From Thelonectria olida (Eukaryota; Ascomycota; Sordariomycetes; Hypocreales; Nectriaceae), in contig JAGPYM010000001.1 of NCBI GenBank assembly GCA_020736575.1, positions 744,001-808,000 of the forward strand: a DNA stretch of 64,000 nucleotides. Direction: 5' to 3'. Both the position numbers and the translations under genes were made by a program. Numbering within the stretch: position 1 is the first letter of the stretch; each line of letters begins with the position of its first letter. Shown one piece after another: positions 1 through 10,028 of the stretch. The notes beneath the pieces are model-generated. The model was not told the origin of the DNA and ran no database searches. It worked only from the letters and a program-made list of their open reading frames with translations.

Positions 1-1063
1 CTCCCCTTTTCCCCCCCTCCCGTCTCTTCGACTGACCCTTTCTGAAGAGCAAAATGCCCTGGTTACAAATGTTCCCCCCTCCGCCTCACCCATGGGATGG
101 GCCATGCCGCACCCGCACTGAACATGTACCTCCATCGGCCGGTTCTCCACATGTACAAGTACCTCCCCCTACTAGCTTACCAACAAAGCCCGAGCCCGTG
201 AATGGTGCATGGCCGTAAGGCAGTGAGGTACGGAATACTTGGTCCATACATGTCTCTCCCTTGCGCTTACAGCTTGACGGAAGTTACCCTTGCAACATTG
301 TGCACGACGGATGTATGCACACTCGCCTATGCGCTGTCTTTATGTATTGTGCTGTAGGTCTCCAGCTGTATGTATGTCGCCTGTAGACCTTACATCCATC
401 GCACTTCGGTAGCGTCCCCTTGTCAATGAGGAAAAAATCGACTCTTCTCTGCTCCCCAATCTGTCTGTACCTTACCACCCTCATCCACCCGGACAGGAGT
501 ACGTATCTCTCCCGAAGCTACTACGGTTGCTCTTGCTGCTCTTAGTGAACTCCCCAAAGGGCCCCGCCCACAAAAAGTTCTCCACCGGGGGTCTCTTCCC
601 AACTTCGCCGCCCAGCGCCAGCGCCGGACCAGTCCATGCCTCGACCAAACATCTTTCAAATTGGCCTGCCCTCTTCTCACTCTACTTCTTTACTACTACA
701 GCTCGTCCTCTGTCTGTCTCTGCTTCCGGCTCTTGCTGCTAAACTCGTGCCGCTTGCCTCGCACTACACTACTCACAATTGCTGGTCCCAGCTCCAACCT
801 CTAACAAGCCACCCCCTCCTCGTTCGTCGCCTTTTCCTCCGCTCTGCTCGTGACGACCTTTCTTGTCAACCTACCATCAACCACGACCAAGCCACTCTTC
901 TCGACAGACTATCCTCGACGATTTTGTCTCCCTCACGCCTCCTCCTCCCTCCCCCTCCCCCTTCTCTCTTTTCACCTTCTTCCTCGAGTCTCCAAGACTC
1001 CCGACTCAATCTCCTTCGTACTATCCTTCCTCTCTAAGTCGTGTCGTCACCGCCGCCGTCAGT
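1..1063 (+). promoter_or_regulatory. RAS2 upstream region and probable 5' leader
   Basis: There is no recognisable coding sequence. From about position 500 the plus strand becomes pyrimidine-rich (runs of C/T at roughly 900-1040), as is common in the leaders of filamentous fungal genes, and it runs directly into the RAS2 start codon. The transcription start cannot be placed from sequence alone. Short open frames here overlap one another on both strands and look like chance. Confidence 0.5.
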
Positions 1064-1855
1064 ATGGCTGGCCGTATGGTGCTTTACAAACTGGTGGTTC
1101 TGGGAGACGGTGGTGTGGGAAAGACAGCCCTTACTATCCAACTGTGCTTGCAACACTTCGTCGAGACTGTGAGTTTCTTGAGTCCTAGTTTGCTTCTTAT
1201 CAGCTCTTCCCGGCCCCGTGGGATATTTCCGCCGCTGACCCAGTCTCTCTCGCAGTACGATCCTACAATCGAAGACTCATACCGAAAGCAAGTCGTTATC
1301 GATGGCCAGCCCTGCATGCTCGAAGTCCTCGACACGGCCGGTCAGGAAGAATACACTGCCCTACGAGACCAATGGATTCGTGACGGCGAAGGTTTTGTAC
1401 TAGTCTACAGTATCTCATCGCGCTCATCCTTTTCCCGCATCAAGCGCTTCCACCACCAAATCCAAAGAGTCAAGGAATCCTGCGCCTCGTCGCCTTCATA
1501 CCCTGGCTCCCCCATCTCGGCCGCCAGCTCACAGCTGCCTGTGCCTATCATGCTTGTCGGCAACAAGAGCGATCGAGTCACGGAACGAGAAGTCTCAACA
1601 CAAGAAGGCCACGCCCTTGCCCGCGAGCTAGGGTGTGAGTTTGTCGAGGCCTCGGCCAAGAACTGCATCAATGTCGAAAAGGCATTCTACGACGTGGTGC
1701 GGATCCTCCGCCGGCAGCGACAACAGTCATCACGTCCATCAGGTGGCTCTGGCGGCCGAACACGGACAAACGGCGACGCTGGACATCACCGAGACCCTCA
1801 CAGGCACCGAAGAAAGGACGGCAAGGAGAAGTCATCCAAGTGCGTCGTGTTATGA
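1064..1855 (+). CDS. ras2: Ras-family small GTPase, RAS2 type
   Basis: Two exons, 1064-1168 and 1256-1855, encode 234 residues. Visible motifs: P-loop GDGGVGKT (14-21), effector loop YDPTIEDSY (36-44), switch [10 protein letters not shown] (61-68), guanine-specificity NKSD (138-141), EASAK (166-170), and a basic, His/Arg-rich tail ending in the CAAX box CVVL (231-234), the prenylation site that anchors Ras to membranes. The exon junction restores the contiguous [13 protein letters not shown] of the Ras family, which fixes the 87-nt intron (GTGAGT...CGCAG, GCTGAC branch). A Ser/Pro-rich insertion at about residues 110-131, before the NKxD motif, fits the fungal Ras2/RasB branch rather than Ras1; this is my reading, not a phylogeny. 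In filamentous ascomycetes this class acts upstream of MAP-kinase and cAMP signalling in growth and development. The ATG follows a pyrimidine-rich leader. The intron is in frame and stop-free. Confidence 0.95.
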   Translation: MAGRMVLYKLVVLGDGGVGKTALTIQLCLQHFVETVSFLSPSLLLISSSRPRGIFPPLTQSLSQYDPTIEDSYRKQVVIDGQPCMLEVLDTAGQEEYTALRDQWIRDGEGFVLVYSISSRSSFSRIKRFHHQIQRVKESCASSPSYPGSPISAASSQLPVPIMLVGNKSDRVTEREVSTQEGHALARELGCEFVEASAKNCINVEKAFYDVVRILRRQRQQSSRPSGGSGGRTRTNGDAGHHRDPHRHRRKDGKEKSSKCVVL

Positions 1856-3187
1856 ACAGCATTTCTTCAGGGAGTGCCTGCGAATTAAGAAAGAAAGAGG
1901 TGGGATGAAAGGGAGTAACGAGCCACGGCTGACTGGAGGTTTGCCGGCGACCAAAGCCGCGGATGAGGGGTTGATCTATCACAACCCCTCACCGACGGGA
2001 ACAGGCTTGACGTCAAGCCTTAAGATGATTGGCAAGACGCCGGAAGGGAACGGAGAGACGATTGCTTCTTTGCTTTTCTCTTGCGATTTTAGAAGGCCAC
2101 AATTAGCCCAACGACGAGGGCGACATGACGACGTAGCATCGAACGACGAACGAAAGGAGACCAGTTCCCGCACCGGCGAATGGCGTACGAACAAAAAGAG
2201 GCATATTCTTGGGGCGCTAGGTATTTCTTTTGACATTATATTATTCTTCTTCAAAGTTACAGGCAAAACTTGGGCGTCATGTTTATTTTACTTTCCATCG
2301 GATCCTGTGCCTTTGAAGACTTTGTCTTGGACATCTGGCTGGCGATCATGGCGTTTCTGGAGTCTGAAAGGCCGAGCGCCTGTTTCTGATTTCCCCTCTC
2401 TCCTGATTATTTGCTTGGGCACATTTGGAACAAGAGGGCATGCTGTGGCATTTTTACTGTCTATTCATTTTCTTCTTGATGGATATCGACAAGAGCGAGA
2501 GAGAGAAGGCGGTATACTTGATACCATGACCTTGTTTGGATTCAATTGTCTGTCTGTCAGGCCAGGATCTGATTCACGGCTCGCCCGCCTGGCCTTTGCA
2601 TCTGCTCGAAACCCCTCTCGGCCCAGAGAATGCGCGATGGGCCCAGCATTGGATGTGAGGGGCGGGGGAGCATGGTGAGGGAGGAGATTCTCTTCTTGGC
2701 TTGAGGCTTGCTAGGGCCGGGGTGGTTCAATTGGCAACGACGTTTGGAACTGGCAGGGAAGTGAGATGGAAGGGGGAATATGCAGGGATGGTTTGCCCAT
2801 GTACTGCGGAGGAGGACGGACCGAAAGACGAAGTTGAGTATTTACAAGCAAGATGGGACCACATCGAGGGATGCTTTATGCCCCTCGAGCGAAAAGGAAG
2901 GGAAAAAAGGCAACGATGACGATACCATTTCTGAATAAAAGTTGATCAAAAAACCCAAGCAAGGCTCGTTCGCTGACAAGGCCGTGTCCTCTCCAGCTGC
3001 GATGGATCCAAGGCGGCTCACTAAACGGGAAAGGGAATGGAAGCCTTGAAGCCCTAGGCACGTTAGCCTCGTCCACGTAGGCGGCGCTACTACGACTCTG
3101 GGCGCAGAACGGACAAGGCCTGGCGTGGGTAGGCTTTTGGAGGGACAAGGCACCCCTGGGGGGCCTGGTGGACAGTGGGATTATTAC

Positions 3188-3246
3188 CCCATGCCTATGC
3201 CCATGCCTATGCCCATGCGCTGCCATGCCATGCCATGCCATGCCAT
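3188..3246. repeat. Short tandem repeat of CCCATGCCTATG, then CCATG units
   Basis: About two and a half 12-mer units are followed by about five copies of a 5-mer (CCATG/TGCCA phase). This is a simple tandem repeat in noncoding DNA. Confidence 0.85.
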
Positions 3247-3278
3247 TGTGAAAAGGAAACTAATACTAATGGTTGACC

Positions 3279-3310
3279 GGGGGAGGGGAGGGGAGGGGAG
3301 GAGGGTTGGG
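3279..3310 (+). repeat. G-rich run with G-quadruplex potential
   Basis: At least four G-tracts of three or more (GGGGA repeated, then GAGGG and TTGGG) fall within about 32 bases on the plus strand. This satisfies the usual G3+N1-7 pattern. It lies about 1.4 kb past the RAS2 stop codon. Confidence 0.6.
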
Positions 3311-4139
3311 TTTGAAGATGAGGGCATTGGCCGATAACCCATGGGTGTTTGTGATAGGGACGTGTGATATATGGGAGACGAAGCCGGTTGAGAAGCTGCT
3401 CAACACGAGTACAAGAAGAGAAGGTCAATAATGAAGAGAAAAGAACGACGGAAGCTACTCATGCGTTGTTTGTATCTATCTACATGAGAGTCATGGAAGG
3501 CCAACTCTGTCACTCCCACATTATCTGATGCCATCTTCTCCCCCATGGTTCTCAAGTACCTAGAACCCAGCTACCCAGTGGCACATGCTTTTTCCATCCC
3601 ACTCTCCGTCTCCCTCTCGCTATCTCATCAGCCACGTTGAAAGGCAAACAAGGGCTCACAGGCTGGACCCTTTTACTCTGCCTGTGATGCGACGCTTTCT
3701 GCTGTCTCCTAGAAAGGGAACATGGGCTGAATGCGGATATTTCGCGGCGGGTTTCACGAGTTATTGTTGCCTGCACCTGTTTGAGAGAACAAAGTCACTC
3801 CACCGTGTGGTTGCTTGCGTGCGATGACAGTGGGGGTCTGGAGAGGAGGCTTGTTGTTCAGGGTCCTCTGACGATTTTTTTTTAATTCTTTACTTTTTTC
3901 TAGGGGAGGGGGTGCGATGGAATCGTGATTCAGCCCCAGGCGGTGGTGAAGGGAGGGTGGGGGTTGCGGGAGCTTCACAGAGAGACAGATCAGAAGAGGG
4001 TGAGCGGGCGTGGGCGCGGGCGTGGGATGTGCTGGTGCAGCATGAGGCGTGGACGAGAGAACTAGTGGTCTGTTCTACTTTGTTTTCTCCATACCTTCCT
4101 ACTGATGATGAGATACATAGACGGCTCTCCGCGTTCACT

Positions 4140-4172
4140 GTATGTATGTATGGATGGATGTATGTATATATG
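4140..4172. repeat. TATG/GATG microsatellite
   Basis: Consecutive TATG and GATG tetranucleotides end in TATATATG. A simple repeat. Confidence 0.8.
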
Positions 4173-7169
4173 CACGGCTGACCACCACCTCATGATGGAG
4201 GGGATGCTGTATTGTCTGTCACTTTGTGAGAGCTCGTATAGGTACGCAGTAACTACAGCACTGAAGGGGAGGGAGAGATGGTGCGGCTTGGCTTGAGCTG
4301 CTGCAATGCCACCCTGGGCATGTCTGGAAAGGGGAAGATGGCATGCAGAGATGGAGGATGTCTCGTCATCGCCCAGAGGACATGTGAATAGGTATAAATA
4401 GAGAGCGGCGCCAACTACGGCAATTCTGCCTTGTGCGACTACATAGGCGGCCGGGTGGGTGAGAGCACATACATACGTACCCTTCTCAGCCTATAGTCTG
4501 CATATGCACTTGTCTCTTCTCTCACTTGGGTTTCGAGGGACAACTACTTTCCCGGACCGACTCTGGAAACAAGCAAAAAGGATTGCTCGCTGCCATGTCC
4601 CTCCCTCCCTCCTTCACCCGCCTCGTGCAGACGCCTATTCGCAGATGCCGCTGCGTGCATTGCCGCTCTCGGGGCCCGGGGCAGCGCCTCGGCCAGCAAG
4701 AGAGGAGAGGATTGATCGACGGGGCGGCCGGCAAGGCGGAGCACGTTTTTCTGCGGGGTGTGGGATTCATGCACGAATGCATGAGAGAATAAGGGCGGCA
4801 ATCCGATAGTCATGATGAGTAGATGCGGCATTGAAGCCCAAAGATGCCGCGCCTGGCATCAGGCCTGACTAGCATCCGGAGATGTTGAGATCCGGACTTT
4901 CGGACGATTTGACTTGGGGTCTTGTTCGGTGGAGTCTAGGAAATCCATGGAAGCCATGGCGACATAGGTGGCTATGGAAACGGAGCTATGCACTCTGGCT
5001 GAGCTATTCGCAGTCTAGAACTTCTGTTCGAGTTAGCCAGTTCCCTCACCTCGATGATGAAATCAACTGCCGAACTCGATGCGAGGGGCCGGGGCGGTAA
5101 CTTGAATATGCAAGCCTTCTATGCGGCTTTTTCCCTTCTTATACGGCTACGTTCATATAGGAAAGGCACAATTGATGATGGAAGAAGAAACGCGAGCGAA
5201 CCGGGCGCCAGGTTTTCCAACCGATGCTACGACAACCAGGCCGGATCGACAGCCGGTCGGCCGTTGGAGCGGAGAAGGGAAGGGATCCCAACCTTCCGAG
5301 GCCGGGAACCTGGGTTGAAGTTTGGTACTGTGGCATGCGGGACGAGGAAGGCTTTCGAATCATTCACTCATTCATTGCATCTTATCTCATCTCAATCCTC
5401 GGCCAAAGGGGGAAGGTCGCACAAAGAGCGTCACTTGTGGCATTTACCTATTCCGTTCGAGATATCCCGAAACGCCGCTCTTCAACAACAGGGCACCACC
5501 GCCAACTGGACGGAACCTTTTGTTCTTTCTTCCCGGGGCCCAGGTAGCGAGAAACGGGGAAACGGTCCCGGAGACTAGGGAAAGCACCGGGGGGGGTTGA
5601 CCTCACCGGGGGGGAGGTTGGAGGCTGGGAGGAATGGATGGGACATTCCATCAAGGTTGAGGAGCAAAAACGTGGCCCCCCTAATTAAATAGTTAATAAC
5701 GATGGCCCCCCTGCCCTGCTTGGTCCCAAGGGAAGGGAAAGGGAATTGCGCATAGGAGACGAAAACGGAGGAGACGTCTTGATTCGGCAGCATCAAAGGC
5801 CCTTCGTCTTTGTCGTCTCGTTCCTGGATACCGAACCTGGACACGATGCTCCTCTTTGGACGTAATAGCTGGGTCGACTGGGTAGTATTTCTTCATCCTA
5901 TGAAAACGTGATGATCAATGTCTCGTGTCTTTTCAGGGGGGGTTTTCACATGTTGAACAACCAAAACAATCTATCCATTCGTATTATCGCCACCTTGTCT
6001 TTGAGTCACGCAACACTGTCCGAGACATATGATATCTTCCTGCTCACAGTTGACCGCCTACATATCTGCACGTATTCATACTCTAACACTCTCTCCAAGT
6101 TAAACGCCCCCCACGCATCTTCAACACCGCAACCAAAACCATCGCACACTACCCCCGGCCATGATGGCATCTAAGCTAACAAAGAATCCCTCCCCCTTCA
6201 CCGGGGGACAAGGGGGAACGGCCCTTTCCAACCCCTACCTTCCCCCCTCCCCTCCACCCCGTCGGGTCTTTTCTCTCACCAAGGCATCTGAACACGCTTT
6301 TCGCTTCGTTTCGTCTCTGCTCCGCCCGCCGGAATAGACTCCCGGTCGGGAACCTGGCATGCAAAGCATGTATGTATGTAGCATCTACTGTCTACACGTT
6401 TTGACTCGAGCTCGAAGGGGAAACCGCACGGCCGACCACCCGAAACGAAGGCTGCTCCCGGGCCCAAGCTAATTTTTCCTTCGCTTCTGCTTCTCTACCC
6501 TCAGATAGGCAAACGACGTCGGTCTAGCACGAACGAGCCAAAGGCGCCAGAGGACACAGAGTTTCGCTCCTCCGTCGGTGAAAGGGCACCTTTGGGAACG
6601 TGGGAAGAGGAAGAAGAAGAAAAAAAGAACGCCCACAAACTCAAGCTTCACCGTTTCACCAACGACAGCCACGATACACTTCTGTCGTGGCGCAGTCCGT
6701 TTCACTTCACCAGGCAAGCCTCGACCGCCCGCCGCCGCTGAGAGCATGCCTCGAAATAGAATCCTTCTTCCGCTTTGTCCCATTGGAGAGTGTGTAAACC
6801 ATGTGCTGACCATGAGGCGGTAGAGTTAATCCTCCAAAACATCTCCTGCGCGGAACTTGAAAAGAAAGAAAGAAAAAAAAAACGCCGTCGACGAGATAGG
6901 CGAAGTGAAGCTTGCGAGGGCGCAGAAGAATTGTTGTCAATGACTCTGTGGCCTCTCCCCGCGGACGGGATGATATCATCTTTGTCCCCCCCCTCGCTCT
7001 AAGGAAGGCTTGGATCGAGGCGAGGAAGCATTGCTTTGTTTTGGGGAGTTGGTGATAAGTTTTCTGGCAAGTTTCAACTGCCATGGCCGCAGACGAGATG
7101 CCACGCGGCCATGCTTCGACTGGCGCGGACCAGGAGTAGGTGAGTGGTGAGGCTTCGATCCGTCATGAG

Positions 7170-8200
7170 CTGCATGTACCTGCTTCATACGACTACTTCG
7201 ACGTCTTGGAATGCCTTCATAGACGAAGAAGAACATGGAGGGTACCAGTCCATAATGCCAACTTATCTATCCCAGGCAAAGCGAGGTTGAGATTATCATT
7301 CCTCGTAGGTACATCTCAAGCCTCAGAACCGCCATGAACCACGTGTACTTCGTACGATGAGTTCGACATCTTGGAATGCTTTCGTAGACGAAGAAGAACA
7401 TGGGGCACCAGTCTGTGATGTTGACTTAGCTATCGTAGGCAACGCGAGGCTGAGATACCATTCATTCCTCGCAACATAAACAGCCATCGTACATCTCAAA
7501 CTTCAGAACCGTCATCAACCACATGTATGGTTCGGTTGGCTTCTCGTGATGCTTGGGGAGATCTCGAAATCGGTTGGTCCGCTTGAGTCGGTGAGCATGA
7601 GGGCAGTTGCCCATACTCCTGACTGGTCGTAGGAAAAGCGAGACTTCTTGAGCCGAGAAGTCATCCTTCGCAATGTAGTTATCCATCTTAGATCTCAGTG
7701 TCGAAAGACGGCTATCATCTCCGAGCCATCAGCAACCACATGATGTTGTTGCTTATCACTATCTCTGAGCGTTGCAAATGTTCGGACTACCCGTTGGTTG
7801 CAGACAAGGACACATTCTGAAGGGAGGGAGACAACGGTCGGACAAACCCCGTCATTTCGAAAACGGTTCCATCGACCACATCCGTAATAGGTTGAGTTGC
7901 TGTAATAGCTTCAACAGACGGAGAAGAGCGTGGGCAGTTGTCAATAACCTCAACTGTCGTGGGCGGTGCGAGGTCTCTCGAACTCGGACATGATTCCTCA
8001 GAGCATGCTCATCACTCAAACATATCAAGGTATGAAGGATATTCACGTGTGTACTCAGACCGGGACGTCGGGGGGTTCTTAAGACGGAGAAGAACTTGGC
8101 ACACTCTTCTCAATAGTCGTGGCTCGTCGTAGGATACGAGACATCCCAAACAGATCACCATCCGTCAGCTTGAGGTCAAAACAACCTACAACGAGCCCCA
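7170..8200. repeat. Decayed tandem array of ~165-180-bp units
   Basis: Two adjacent copies are still clearly alike: 7190-7340 and 7354-7522. Shared blocks include TTCGACRTCTTGGAATGC, GACGAAGAAGAACATGG (7222 and 7387, offset 165), GGCAAMGCGAGG, TACATCTCAA and CAGAACCGYCATSAACCAC. More diverged relatives follow. One near 7523-7740 shares GTAGGAAAAGCGAGA and CAGCAACCACATG; another near 7915-7990 has GACGGAGAAGAGCGTGG then GTGCGAGGTCTC; another near 8082-8150 has GACGGAGAAGAACTTGG then CGTCGTAGGATACGAGA. Similarity falls from left to right. No reading frame stays open across units on either strand. Origin unknown: a local duplication, a decayed element or a degenerate repeat-coding gene are all possible. 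Confidence 0.65.
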
Positions 8201-8673
8201 GCAGGTTACATGTAGCGTCCTCGGTGCTGTCGGTTGTCACAGCAAGCAGGATGATTGAAGGATAAACCTGAGTCAAAGTCGAAATCATTCAAGACCACAG
8301 CACCAACGCATCCATCCATCACAGCACATCATTCACAATTGACAAACAGATTCGTACAGTCGATCATCTCTATTCAAAAGGCTAGAGGAGTATCCGGTCG
8401 GCAAACATCCCGCCATCCATCGTGCCGTATCCCGCGGTGTTTGCCCAAGACGCCAATGTGTCCATACCCAAAGATCCTCGCCGCTGGTTGTCCAAAAGTA
8501 ATATAAAAGTCCACATCCCCAATTCGGGTCGGGTCGTCTATCCAAAAAAAAAAATGTGACGTGAGAAGAAAAGTAAGAAAGGAAAACAGTCAGACGCTCG
8601 AGTATGTGGAGACCAGGCGGCGGGCAGATTCATCATATCCCAAAAGATTGCTCAGATATATACCATAAATGCT

Positions 8674-10028
8674 TTACTCTTTTGTCGCATGTTGGTCCCC
8701 GAACGGACTGCTGTCTCGTCGCTGGGAAGGTACCCTCACGGAATTTCGGTCCGTCTCACCAGCTGAGTCCTCAGGAACCGCTCCTAGGCTTGGCTTGCGA
8801 GGGGTTGATCGCTCTGTTGGAGGGTCTGAGAAGGGTCCTTGGTCTACCGTAGGCGAGTCTTCAATGATGGTGATGGCGCTTGAGTCTCGGGTTGGGTTTC
8901 TGCTTGGGGTGGTGGGTCGAGATTGATTCGATACCGACAAAGTGGACGAGTCGGAATCGGATTTGGCTCCAAGGTCAATCTTCTTCAATCCCACAACCTT
9001 GACAACCTGAGCACGAGCCTGCGTAGCCGTGTTGGCACTGTTGAGGAATGTCGACCCGACGCTGAAGGCACTGGCTCCGCTCTTTGGTCGACCTCGACCA
9101 AATCGTTCGAAATCAATCGCAGGGACAGGAGGCGTCATTCCCTCAATGCTACTGTTCCCAGCGGACTTAACGCTGACAACAGTGGGCTTGGCACGCATTC
9201 CGGTCTGGGCAGGAGCTAGAACCTGGGCCTGCTTGCCATAGATGGTAGATGCAACGCTAGATCGAGGAGCATATGAGGTGCGGGCGTATGAGGTTCGGTC
9301 AGAGTATCCAGATAGGCCAGAGTAGGTTGAGTCTCTGAGATCGCCAGGTACGAAGAAATGCTGGTCGTCGTTTCCTGTAGTGGTTCGGCCCTCGGCAGCG
9401 TGCTGCATGGGAATCGGTGGTACAGGAGGCACGAGAACATTGGGTGAAGTCGGGGTTGCTCGGTTTGTAACGCCGGGGATATAGGCAATTTGGATAATGT
9501 TGGATGCTCGGGTGAGGACGGTAGAGGCAATGGAGTGAACGGTGTGCGTCGATGGTGGGCGGGTTCCCCTTGAGGCAGCGTCCTTCTCGGAGCCTTGTAC
9601 GGGATCCGGGTCTTGGTCGTAGATAGTCTGGGCCATCTGAGCTCTCTTAGGCTTGATACAGAATCTCCAGACCAGGTATGTGGCGATGGCAACGACGAAG
9701 AGACCGCCTACAACACCGCCGACGATGCCGCCGATGCTGGGGCCGCTGCTACTTTTCTTGACGCTCGCAGCATCCTTTGTACAGATTGACTTTGCACATT
9801 GCGTGCAGTCGAGGGGAACGGTAAACTGGCAGCCCTCGCCATCGGAACACTTGGGGCATTCGAGTTCAGTCGTAGCGTCGCACTTAACGCAGGTGGTACC
9901 TCGAGGAACGAGTTGCATGACTACGAGAGCAAGTTTTAGTAGGTTGGCCAGAGTTGTTGCGTGTTTGTTGACTTACATCGGTTCAGCTCGTCCAAGTCCC
10001 GCGCGATAAGGAACTTCGTCTCCTCCAT
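8674..10028 (-). CDS. OPY2: OPY2-family membrane anchor of the HOG/MAPK pathway
   Basis: Exon 1 is 10028-9977 and exon 2 is 9920-8674, giving 432 residues across a 56-nt intron (GTAAGT...CGTAG). The N-terminus carries eight cysteines (28, 31, 39, 42, 48, 56, 59, 64) in paired CxxC-like spacing. A glycine-rich transmembrane helix follows (about 80-102), then WRFCIKPKR and a long Ser/Thr/Pro-rich cytoplasmic tail. This is the layout of Opy2, which in yeast holds Ste50 (and so Ste11) at the plasma membrane for the Hog1 pathway. There is no cleavable signal peptide, consistent with a protein whose N-terminus is outside. Exon 1 is short; its ATG is chosen because it gives in-phase splicing and lies 5' of the cysteine module. 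The tail is poorly conserved in this family, so recognition rests on the Cys module plus the helix. Confidence 0.88.

Larger units (their letters stand above)
1856..8673. other. 6.8-kb interval without a recognisable gene
   Basis: This lies between the RAS2 stop and the OPY2 stop, so it holds the 3' ends of two convergent genes. I see no protein family in any frame and no convincing spliced model. It contains a CATGCC-type repeat with a G-rich run (3188-3310), a TATG-type repeat (4140-4172) and a decayed tandem array (about 7170-8200). The longest open frame starting at ATG is about 170 codons near 5054-5578; its translation has no recognisable motif and it is overlapped by similar-sized frames. 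Confidence 0.6.

Noticed and set aside
2934..2939. AATAAA downstream of RAS2 as its poly(A) signal
   Set aside because: It is about 1.08 kb past the stop codon, far longer than usual fungal 3' UTRs, so the link cannot be supported.
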